Positions 1 through 7,583 of a stretch of 50,137 nt of DNA are shown here, one piece after another. Numbering within the stretch: position 1 is the first letter of the stretch; each line of letters starts with the position of its first letter. The notes beneath the pieces were generated by a model. It was given only the letters and a program-made list of their open reading frames with translations. It did no database searches and was not told the DNA's origin. Position numbers and translations under genes: made by a program. The stretch comes from an uncultured Bacteroidales bacterium (lineage in GTDB: Bacteria; Bacteroidota; Bacteroidia; Bacteroidales; UBA3824): NCBI GenBank assembly GCA_937877455.1, contig CALFIU010000192.1:1-50137 (forward strand), in the 5' to 3' direction.

Positions 1-36
1 CTTTAATAAACTGTTGATTTATTATTAATTATTATA

Positions 37-76
37 TTTATCCGATAGAATCTTATATAAATGTCTATCGGATAAA
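37..76 (-). terminator. 13-bp inverted repeat downstream of the branching enzyme gene
   Basis: Perfect dyad: the left arm at 37-49 (TTTATCCGATAGA) matches the reverse complement of the right arm at 64-76, with a 14-nt loop. It lies about 60 bp past the stop of the minus-strand branching enzyme gene and is flanked by very AT-rich sequence. There is no long uninterrupted T run on either strand, so it may be a weak terminator or a protein-binding dyad. Confidence 0.5.
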
Positions 77-134
77 ATAATGATTTAATACAATATTAAC
101 CCCTGTATTCTTCGTCTTGTGTTATTGAAAATAG

Positions 135-2279
135 TTAATCACGAACTTTTTTCAACACTAATACAGATCTGTTTACATTGTAAATGCTAAGATTATAATG
201 ACCATCTCGCTCAATGCTAAAAAACTCTGTATTGTTGTCAACACGCCCAAAACCACCATACTTTGAATCATCAGAATTTAGTATTATCTTATAAACCCCT
301 GATTCTGGAATGTAAAATTCATAATTTGGGATGCAATTTGTTGGATGGAAATTGAAAACGAATATCAATCCGCCTTTCATTTCAACAATTGTTTTGTTAG
401 TGGTATCCATGTTTAGTTGACGACCATACAAATCTTGCATTATGTTGTTTTCCTTTACAAGTGTTATCATATCTCTATCAAAATCGCTGAGAAAATGATA
501 TTTAAGATATTCTTTTTCCATTAAAGACCATTGCCTACATGCGTGTTGATAACTCCATCCATTGCCTTCGCGAGGAAAATCAATCCATTCTGGATGACCG
601 AATTCGTTACCCATGAAGTTCATATATGCTTGTCCACCATTTATTATAGTAAACATACGAATCATTTTATGTAACGCTATTCCCCTGTCTATTATCATGT
701 TAGGTCTATCTATAGACATATCGAAATACATATCTTTATCCATCAGACGGAAAGCAATAGTTTTGTCACCAACAAGGGCTTGATCATGACTTTCGCAATA
801 AGCGACTGTTTTTACAAATGGTAGTCTATCGTTGAGAACATGCCAAAGTTGATATACGTCCCATTGCTCATCGGATTGCTCTTTGAGTATTTTTATCCAA
901 AAATCAGGAATTCCCATTCCAAGACGGTAATCAAAACCAATTCCACCATCTTCAATTTTTGATGTTAACCCGGGCATTCCACTAACATCTTCGGCAATTG
1001 CAATTGAATCGGGATTAACAATTTTCATCAATGTGGTTGCAAGCTGTAGGTATGTTACAGCATCATACTCAACACCTTCGCGAAAATATTTCCATTGATC
1101 AAAACTATCAATGTTACCATGATGAAAATATAACATCGAGGTTACTCCATCGAAACGGAATCCATCGAACTTAAATTCTTCAAGCCAATAGCGTATGTTG
1201 CTTAGCAAAAATTGAATTACTTCGTTTTTTCCATAGTTGAATAATTTACTATCCCACTGAGGATGATCCCCACGCCCTCCTGGATGAGTATATTGACTAT
1301 CTGTCCCATCAAAACGATTAATACCTTCGGTTGTATTTTTTACAGTGTGAGAATGAACGATATCCATTATTACTCTCATTCCTTGATCGTGGGCTGTTTT
1401 TATCAATTTTTTTAATTCCTCTGGTGTTCCAAACCTTGACGAAGGTGCAAAAAAGTTGGATACATGGTATCCAAATGATCCATAATAGGGATGTTCGGCT
1501 ATTGCCATTATCTGAATTGTGTTGTAACCAGCTTTTTTTATTTTAGGTAAAACATTGTCGATAAACTCTTGATATGTTCCAACTCCTTCTTTTTCTTGAG
1601 CCATACCAATATGTGTTTCATAAATTAGCAATGGTTCGTTTTTACCGGGTTGAAATTTCTTTTTTCCCCAATCAAATGGTTTTTCTGGTTTCCAAACTTG
1701 TGCTGAAAAAATCTTTGTATTGTCGTCTTGCACTGCACGTGTAGTGTATGCAGGCAATCTTTCAATAATACTTCCATCTGCTCCATGAACAATTACTTTG
1801 TAAAGGCTACCATGGACAAATGTTTTTGAATATGTTTTATCGTCAAGAAAAATCTCCCAATTACCGTTATCAACTTTCTTTAATGGATTGGCAGATTTGT
1901 TCCAATTATTAAAATCTCCTTCAAGATATAATGCTTGCGCTGCTGGAGCCCATTCGCGATACCACCATCCTTTTGCTTTTTCATCATAATTGAGTCCAAG
2001 GTATTTATATTGACCTGCAAAATCTACAAATGTTTTATAATAACTCTCTATCTCTTTGAGTTTGTTTTTAAATCTTTTGTAACGAGCAATAACATCGTCT
2101 TTCACAGGATCAAGCCATGGGTCATTTAGCAATGCGAGTTGAGGCTCATCGTCTTGTGGAAATAGATTTTTTTGTGTTGCATTGCTGTCTGTTTTGGCAG
2201 TTTTTTTTGTACTTGTTTTTTTTGCAGCTGTTGTTTTAGTTTTTGCCGCTGTTGTTTTTTTGTCTGTTGATTTAGCCAT
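135..2279 (-). CDS. glgB: 1,4-alpha-glucan branching enzyme (GH13, glycogen synthesis) with Lys-rich N-terminal tail
   Basis: This cytoplasmic enzyme cuts alpha-1,4-glucan chains and re-attaches them through alpha-1,6 links to make branched glycogen. The 714-residue protein has a CBM48-like N-terminal module (about 85-200, with GDFNNW at 121-126) and a GH13 barrel. The four GH13 motifs are present: DIVHSH at 306-311, GFRFDG at 373-378 with nucleophile Asp377, Glu430 as acid/base, and ESHD at 496-499 with Asp499. The spacing resembles the eukaryote-like GH13_8 group found in Bacteroidota. Residues 1-35 form an unusual Lys/Ala/Thr-rich low-complexity tail that resembles histone H1 tails. No other glycogen gene lies nearby, so the gene appears to be transcribed alone. 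The assignment as a branching enzyme is firm; the role of the tail is unknown. Confidence 0.95.
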   Translation of the reverse strand: MAKSTDKKTTAAKTKTTAAKKTSTKKTAKTDSNATQKNLFPQDDEPQLALLNDPWLDPVKDDVIARYKRFKNKLKEIESYYKTFVDFAGQYKYLGLNYDEKAKGWWYREWAPAAQALYLEGDFNNWNKSANPLKKVDNGNWEIFLDDKTYSKTFVHGSLYKVIVHGADGSIIERLPAYTTRAVQDDNTKIFSAQVWKPEKPFDWGKKKFQPGKNEPLLIYETHIGMAQEKEGVGTYQEFIDNVLPKIKKAGYNTIQIMAIAEHPYYGSFGYHVSNFFAPSSRFGTPEELKKLIKTAHDQGMRVIMDIVHSHTVKNTTEGINRFDGTDSQYTHPGGRGDHPQWDSKLFNYGKNEVIQFLLSNIRYWLEEFKFDGFRFDGVTSMLYFHHGNIDSFDQWKYFREGVEYDAVTYLQLATTLMKIVNPDSIAIAEDVSGMPGLTSKIEDGGIGFDYRLGMGIPDFWIKILKEQSDEQWDVYQLWHVLNDRLPFVKTVAYCESHDQALVGDKTIAFRLMDKDMYFDMSIDRPNMIIDRGIALHKMIRMFTIINGGQAYMNFMGNEFGHPEWIDFPREGNGWSYQHACRQWSLMEKEYLKYHFLSDFDRDMITLVKENNIMQDLYGRQLNMDTTNKTIVEMKGGLIFVFNFHPTNCIPNYEFYIPESGVYKIILNSDDSKYGGFGRVDNNTEFFSIERDGHYNLSIYNVNRSVLVLKKVRD

Positions 2280-2361
2280 ATTAAGTATTTTGTTTGTTTT
2301 TCAGCGCAATTTAAAAACTTTTTTGTTTACTGCAAAAAATTTCCAAGTGTTTTTTTGCAAT

Positions 2362-2396
2362 AAAAAATGCGGACTGAATATCAATCCGCATTTTTT
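2362..2396 (-). terminator. Rho-independent terminator after the OmpA/MotB-like gene
   Basis: A 12-bp perfect stem pairs 2362-2373 (AAAAAATGCGGA) with 2385-2396 across an 11-nt loop. A-rich and T-rich ends on either side let it work in both directions. It lies 25 bp past the stop of the minus-strand gene that ends at 2421, and upstream of glgB. Confidence 0.8.
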
Positions 2397-2420
2397 ACAC
2401 CTTATTTTATTATATAATCG

Positions 2421-3236
2421 TTATTTTGCCGTACTAAGTTTATAAATTGCATCTAAATTTGGGGTTAGAATTATTTCTGTTCTTCTATTTTGAGCTCTGC
2501 CAGCTTCTGTAGTATTACTTGCAACAGGAGAGAACTCTCCCCTACCCGATGCGGTAAGACGTTTATTTGGCAATCCTGCGTCAGATAGCATACGCACAAT
2601 AGTTGTTGCTCTCGCCGTGCTTAAAGACCAATTATCAGGATACTGGGTTGTGCTAATAGGCTGATTGTCTGTGTGTCCTTCCACAACAATACCAATGTCA
2701 GGATTATTGAGTAATACTTTTGAAAGTTTTGTTATAGCTTGTTTTCCTTTGGTTTCCACTTCGGCACTTCCACTCTTAAAAAGTAACTTGTTTAACATTG
2801 TTACATAAACTTTGCCATCGCGTACTTGAACTTTAAGTTCATCGTTTTTAAAGCCGTTCATAGCATTGCTTACAAGATTGTTTATTGATTTTACAATACT
2901 ATCTTGTTTAGCAAGTTGTTTTCTAAGTGCTTCTATTTCTGCTTGTTTATCAGCAGAATTTGCATTAAGACCACTAATTTGGCTGTTCAACTGATTAAAC
3001 CTTTTTTGCAAGTCGGCATAATTTTCTTGCATACTCTCGTTTTCACTTTTATACTTGAGAAACTCTTCTGCTGTTTGTTGACGCTCTGCCTCAAGATTTT
3101 TATATTTTTTGTTGGAACGTATCTTATCCCAAACGAAAAGGATGGCCAATAGCAACAAAGCCGCCCCCAATATCCAAACCCAAAATTTGGATGAATTCTT
3201 CACCTTGGTATTTACCGTAATTTTTTCTTCTGCCAT
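2421..3236 (-). CDS. Inner-membrane-anchored OmpA/MotB-like peptidoglycan-binding protein
   Basis: The 271-residue protein has a short cytoplasmic N-terminus, one membrane segment at about 18-36, a coiled coil at about 45-125, and a C-terminal OmpA domain at about 150-258. The OmpA domain has the VEGHTDNQPI motif at 185-194 and the conserved NRRTEI motif at 250-255. This layout is that of MotB-like proteins, which bridge the inner membrane to the cell wall. I chose the ATG at 3236 because a longer reading frame to 3329 would run through a TAnnTTTG promoter box at 3261-3268. That extension would also add 31 residues of AT-rich low-complexity sequence ahead of the membrane anchor. No MotA-like partner is nearby, so a motor role is not supported. 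The exact function is unknown. Confidence 0.85.
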   Translation of the reverse strand: MAEEKITVNTKVKNSSKFWVWILGAALLLLAILFVWDKIRSNKKYKNLEAERQQTAEEFLKYKSENESMQENYADLQKRFNQLNSQISGLNANSADKQAEIEALRKQLAKQDSIVKSINNLVSNAMNGFKNDELKVQVRDGKVYVTMLNKLLFKSGSAEVETKGKQAITKLSKVLLNNPDIGIVVEGHTDNQPISTTQYPDNWSLSTARATTIVRMLSDAGLPNKRLTASGRGEFSPVASNTTEAGRAQNRRTEIILTPNLDAIYKLSTAK

Positions 3237-3260
3237 AATTTTGTTGAAAAATAAATTTGT

Positions 3261-3268
3261 CAAAAGTA
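3261..3268 (-). promoter_or_regulatory. Bacteroidota -7 box for the OmpA/MotB-like gene
   Basis: On the minus strand this reads TACTTTTG, an exact match to the Bacteroidota TAnnTTTG box, 24 bp upstream of the chosen ATG. No TTTG -33 box is seen at the usual 19-20 bp spacing. Confidence 0.5.
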
Positions 3269-3424
3269 TATTTTTTTCGTCAAAAAAAATAATTTGCAAC
3301 CGTTTTTTCAAAAAAAACTTTTTTAACATACAATAGAAAGATTAATAAATATTAAATGACATTTTGTCAGTTTTTAAAAATTTGGTCTGCTAATTGGAAT
3401 GTTACAACAAAAAAAGGAAAAAAT

Positions 3425-5545
3425 ATGACAAAAAACGACATATTAAACAATTATAATCACCTAATATCATTGATTATAAACAAAAAAATATACCAAGCTA
3501 TTAGTATGGTAAAAAAAATTGCTGCCCAAACACCAAATTATAGTACCGATGAAGGAATAGAAATGGTTGAGGGTACATATAAATTAATGCTAAAATATAG
3601 CATTATGGGGCTTAAAGACCCTAATCGCGACAACATTTTTAGGCAATTACAAATATCACTTATGATGATGGCCGACTCCATAAAACAACAACAACTAAGG
3701 AAGTTCTACCCCACAGAACTAACACCATCGCACATGCCTAAATTACCTTTTAAACAAATGGACAAAGACATTGACGAAAATACAATGTCTGACTGGTTTT
3801 ACTTTTTAGTAACTACCGATAATATATCCCAAGATGTTGAACTACAAATAAACAATGCAATAAACGATAGTAAATTCAAATGGTATTATAAATCATTAAT
3901 AATAAGCGCATTAACTATAAGTTTAATTTATAATTTCGACATAAAAAAGATAAACATTCTCACACGTTTTTATGAAAGTGGACAAGAACAAATATGGCAA
4001 CGTGCACTTGTTGGCTTGTTTTTGACATTCTACATCTACAACACACGACTAAAACTATACCCAGAATGTAAGCAAATAATTGATAGACTACAACTATCTG
4101 AAAATTTTACAGAAAGATACGAAGCTGTTGTTATCCAATTTATCAAAGCCATTGGCACTGAAAAAATTACAAAGCAAATAAATGATGAGATAATACCAGA
4201 AATGACAAAAATTGTTCCTGGAATTAAAGCTAAAATGGAATCAGACGCTCGTAACGAAGATAAAACTTTCGATGAAGAAAATCCTGATTGGAACGATTAC
4301 TTTAAAGAAAATCCTGGATTTCTTGACAAACTTGCTGAAATATCAAAACTTCAAATGGAAGGCGGTGATGTGTTTATAAACACATTTTCGATGCTCAAAA
4401 CGTTCAAATTTTTCAATAAGTTATCAAACTGGTTTATACCATTTTATACAAAAAATCCAGAAATTAAAGAAATTTCGTGCGGAGAAAAAATAAACATGGA
4501 AAATTTTATAAAAGGTTTGTATTCTGCACCATTCATTTGCAACAGCGATAAATATTCTTTTTGTCTTAGTGTCAACTCTATGCCAGACGAACAAAAAGCA
4601 ACAATGGGCAAATATTTCAACGCAGAAATCAACCAAATGAACGATATAGCCGAAGACGATAGACTTCTGCACCAAACCGAAATAAGCTATAAAATAATAA
4701 CCCAATACATCCAAGATTTATATAGATTCTTCAAAATCAATAGGTTAGGCAAAGAATTAAACGACATTTTTGAAACAAAATTTAATCCAGCAAACACTTT
4801 ATTATTTAACGCAGCAACAAGCAAAGATGGAGAAAAACGTAAAATAGGAGAATTTTTCTTTGCCAATGGCTATTATAACCAAGCCTACGGAATATTTGAA
4901 GAAATTTCTAAAGAAAACCCAGACTTTGAAATTTTTCAAAAAATGGGTTATTCTGCTCAAAAACAAGAGAATTACAACCTCGCGCTAAAAAACTATCTTA
5001 ACGCACAACTATTCAATAGCAACCAAGCATGGAATCTTAAAAAAATAGGTTATTGTTATCGCAAACTAAAACAACCTGAAAAAGCGTTAGATTATTATCT
5101 AAAAGCAGAAGCAGTCGATTCTGACAATTTGTCAGTAACAACTGCCATTGGACGCTGTCAATTGGAAATGGAAAATTATGAACAAGCTCTCAAATATTAT
5201 TTTAAAGTAGAATATTTAGACCCAGGTAACACCAAGATAGTTAGACCAATAGCATGGTGTAACTATGTTCTTGGCAAATATCCTCAAGCCGAAAAATATT
5301 GCAAAAAAATACTAGAAAACGAAATTTCTGCCGAAGATTTGGTTTTGGCAGGTCATATAAAACGTATGCTTGGACAGACAGAAACTGCAATAAATTATTA
5401 CACAAAAGCTCTAAAATTTAAAGAATACGACATAAATAAATTGGAAGATGCCTTAAAAACAGATTTCAAATCGTCAGAAAATCAAAACATTGAGGAAGAA
5501 AACAACCTTATACTTGATTACATACAGTTTAACCAAAACATATAA
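3425..5545 (+). CDS. Large TPR-repeat protein with an N-terminal region of unknown function
   Basis: The 706-residue protein has no signal peptide and no membrane segment, so it is probably cytoplasmic. The C-terminal part (about 476-667) holds about five or six tetratricopeptide repeats, with patterns such as NYNLALKNYLNAQ, KPEKALDYYLKAE-like units and NYEQALKYYFKVE. TPRs mediate protein-protein contact. The first ~470 residues are helical and rich in Lys, Asn and Ile, and I do not recognise a family there. I chose the ATG at 3425 over a start at 3356 because the upstream 23 residues look non-coding. The next gene, rmlD-like, begins 10 bp after its stop, so the two are likely co-transcribed. 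The partner proteins cannot be inferred from the sequence. Confidence 0.8.
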   Translation: MTKNDILNNYNHLISLIINKKIYQAISMVKKIAAQTPNYSTDEGIEMVEGTYKLMLKYSIMGLKDPNRDNIFRQLQISLMMMADSIKQQQLRKFYPTELTPSHMPKLPFKQMDKDIDENTMSDWFYFLVTTDNISQDVELQINNAINDSKFKWYYKSLIISALTISLIYNFDIKKINILTRFYESGQEQIWQRALVGLFLTFYIYNTRLKLYPECKQIIDRLQLSENFTERYEAVVIQFIKAIGTEKITKQINDEIIPEMTKIVPGIKAKMESDARNEDKTFDEENPDWNDYFKENPGFLDKLAEISKLQMEGGDVFINTFSMLKTFKFFNKLSNWFIPFYTKNPEIKEISCGEKINMENFIKGLYSAPFICNSDKYSFCLSVNSMPDEQKATMGKYFNAEINQMNDIAEDDRLLHQTEISYKIITQYIQDLYRFFKINRLGKELNDIFETKFNPANTLLFNAATSKDGEKRKIGEFFFANGYYNQAYGIFEEISKENPDFEIFQKMGYSAQKQENYNLALKNYLNAQLFNSNQAWNLKKIGYCYRKLKQPEKALDYYLKAEAVDSDNLSVTTAIGRCQLEMENYEQALKYYFKVEYLDPGNTKIVRPIAWCNYVLGKYPQAEKYCKKILENEISAEDLVLAGHIKRMLGQTETAINYYTKALKFKEYDINKLEDALKTDFKSSENQNIEEENNLILDYIQFNQNI

Positions 5546-5555
5546 AAAGAAAAAA

Positions 5556-6431
5556 ATGAAAATAATAATTACTGGTTCCAATGGGCAACTTGGCAACGAA
5601 ATGCGCGTATTGGCAACCAAGAACAATCAACACAATTTTATATTCACCGATGTTGCAGAACTTGATATAACCGACGAAAATGCAGTATCGGAATTTCTAA
5701 AATCTCAACAAGCCGACTTTTTGGTTAACTGCGCTGCCTACACCGATGTTAATAAAGCCGAAAGCGATACAGAAAAAGCAAGATTGATAAATGCAATTGC
5801 TCCCAGCATTTTAGCCAAAAATTGTCAGAAATACAACACAAAATTTATCCATATAAGCACAGATTACGTATTTGACGGCAAAACATATACACCATACCAA
5901 GAAATCGATAAAACCTCACCAGAAAGCGCATACGGCCTTACAAAACTTGATGGAGAACACGCAATAATTTCAGTATCAGAAAATTACGTTATAATTCGTA
6001 CCGCATGGCTTTACTCAAGTTTCGGTAAAAATTTTGTTAAAACAATGGCTACCTTGGGCAAATCTAAACAAGAAATCAACGTTGTTTTCGACCAAATTGG
6101 CACACCAACCTACGCCGCCGACTTGGCATCTGCAATAATGGAAATAATTAACAAAACTGAACAAAACCCAGAAAGCTTTAAATCTGGAATCTACCATTTT
6201 TCCAACGAAGGCGTTTGTTCTTGGTACGATTTTACCATAGCAATAATGCAGCAATTTAATCTAAATTGTAAGATAAACCCCATACACACAAGCGAATACC
6301 CAACACAAGCAAAAAGACCCGCATATAGTGTTCTTGATAAAACAAAAATAAAAACAGAATACGGCATTTCAATCCCACATTGGTACGAAAGTTTAAAAAA
6401 ATGCGTTCAATTGTTAAAAGAAGAAAAATAA
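5556..6431 (+). CDS. rfbD: dTDP-4-dehydrorhamnose reductase (RmlD family)
   Basis: This is an NAD(P)H-dependent short-chain reductase that carries out the last step of dTDP-L-rhamnose synthesis for surface polysaccharides. The 291-residue protein starts with the Rossmann motif GSNGQLG at 7-13. It has the STDYVFDG stretch at 101-108 and the catalytic Tyr126-x3-Lys130 pair. The ATG at 5556 places the glycine-rich loop at the usual distance from the start; an upstream frame to 5490 only overlaps the TPR gene. No rmlA, rmlB or rmlC is in the window, so the substrate rests on family resemblance alone. It sits between the TPR gene and the mutarotase gene. Confidence 0.88.
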   Translation: MKIIITGSNGQLGNEMRVLATKNNQHNFIFTDVAELDITDENAVSEFLKSQQADFLVNCAAYTDVNKAESDTEKARLINAIAPSILAKNCQKYNTKFIHISTDYVFDGKTYTPYQEIDKTSPESAYGLTKLDGEHAIISVSENYVIIRTAWLYSSFGKNFVKTMATLGKSKQEINVVFDQIGTPTYAADLASAIMEIINKTEQNPESFKSGIYHFSNEGVCSWYDFTIAIMQQFNLNCKINPIHTSEYPTQAKRPAYSVLDKTKIKTEYGISIPHWYESLKKCVQLLKEEK

Positions 6432-6505
6432 TCACAAACTAAAATTTTAGTTTGATTAATTATCAAAATAAAAATTATACTTTTGGAAACAAAAAAACTC
6501 AACAC

Positions 6506-7528
6506 ATGATAAAGACAGAAATTTACGATGCTGCAAAAGGCATAAAACGCTATTGGATTGGCAACAACAACGGAATGTCAGCCGCTTTTATAGAACGAGG
6601 CGCAACCATAACTACAATAAATGCCCCCGATAAAAATGGCAAATACGAAAACGCCCTCGTAGAACTTAAAAATTATGAAGAATACCTCAACAACGTATCA
6701 TTCATAGGCGTTGTACCAGGACGATATGCTAACAGAATTGGCGGTGCAAAATTCACCATTGACGGAAAAACATACAATCTTGCACAAAACGACAACGGAA
6801 ATTGTCTTCATGGGGGCAACAATGGATTCGACAAAAAGGATTGGAAAGTAAAAGAATTTAAAGACGGAGAAAAACCAACCATAACCTTTGAATACCATAG
6901 TCCAGATGGCGAAGAAAATTTTCCAGGAAACCTAACTGCCACAGTTACATACGCATTAAACAACGATAACGAATTAGAAATAACTTACGCAGCCCAAACC
7001 GACAAAACAACATACGTTAACCTAACTCAACACGCTTACTTTAACCTTAGCGGTAACTATAAAAAACAAAAAATAAGCGATTATTCAGTAGAAATTAACG
7101 CCAACGCAATAACAGAAATAACTCCAGATTGTGTTCCAACAGGCAAAATTTTAAATGTAGAAAACACAGTTTATGATTTTAGAAAAGCCAAGGTACTAAA
7201 CACCATTCCCGACTTTTATTACGACCATAACTTCGTTCTCAACCAAAAAGGCGACGAAATGGTTATAGCAGCTCGACTTGTTGACCCTCAAAGCGGTCGC
7301 CGATTACAAGTGTTTACAAACTATCCCGGTATGCAGTTTTACACAGGAAATTGGCTCGATGAAACACTAACAGAAGCTAACGGCAAAAAAATATCAAGAC
7401 AAAGTGCTTGTTGTTTTGAAACACAGTTTTTCCCCGACTCTCCCAACAAGCCGCAATTTCCTAACACACTACTAAAACCGGGCGAAAAATATCTTAAAAA
7501 AGCAATTTTTAAATTCGACACAATATAA
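6506..7528 (+). CDS. galM: Aldose 1-epimerase (galactose mutarotase)
   Basis: The enzyme interconverts alpha and beta anomers of glucose, galactose and similar sugars. The 340-residue protein has no clear signal peptide and is probably cytoplasmic. Conserved features include the RYANRIGG stretch at 73-80, His102 in CLHGGNNGFD, His176 in NLTQHAYFNLSG (general acid), and Glu305 in FETQFFPD (general base). The ATG at 6506 gives the normal family length; an alternative TTG at 6452 would add 18 unconserved residues. The gene lies 74 bp after the RmlD-type gene and is followed by a strong hairpin. Confidence 0.93.
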   Translation: MIKTEIYDAAKGIKRYWIGNNNGMSAAFIERGATITTINAPDKNGKYENALVELKNYEEYLNNVSFIGVVPGRYANRIGGAKFTIDGKTYNLAQNDNGNCLHGGNNGFDKKDWKVKEFKDGEKPTITFEYHSPDGEENFPGNLTATVTYALNNDNELEITYAAQTDKTTYVNLTQHAYFNLSGNYKKQKISDYSVEINANAITEITPDCVPTGKILNVENTVYDFRKAKVLNTIPDFYYDHNFVLNQKGDEMVIAARLVDPQSGRRLQVFTNYPGMQFYTGNWLDETLTEANGKKISRQSACCFETQFFPDSPNKPQFPNTLLKPGEKYLKKAIFKFDTI

Positions 7529-7539
7529 AAATAAAAATA

Positions 7540-7567
7540 GTTGCCGTTTTCTTAAAAAAACGGCAAC
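7540..7567 (+). terminator. Hairpin after the mutarotase gene
   Basis: The 11-bp stem pairs 7540-7550 (GTTGCCGTTTT) with 7557-7567 across a short A/T-rich loop. It lies 11 bp after the mutarotase stop codon and 16 bp before the histidine kinase start. The T-rich tail is weak, so termination may be partial. Confidence 0.65.
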
Positions 7568-7583
7568 AAATTTATTACAACAG

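Noticed and set aside
3237..3329. Longer N-terminus (31 residues) for the OmpA/MotB-like gene
   Set aside because: The extension is Lys/Phe/Ile-rich, is crossed by a -7 promoter box, and would push the membrane anchor away from the N-terminus.
5490..5555. Upstream start for the RmlD-type gene overlapping the TPR gene
   Set aside because: Adds 22 residues before the Rossmann fold, which normally begins at the N-terminus; the ATG at 5556 fits the family.
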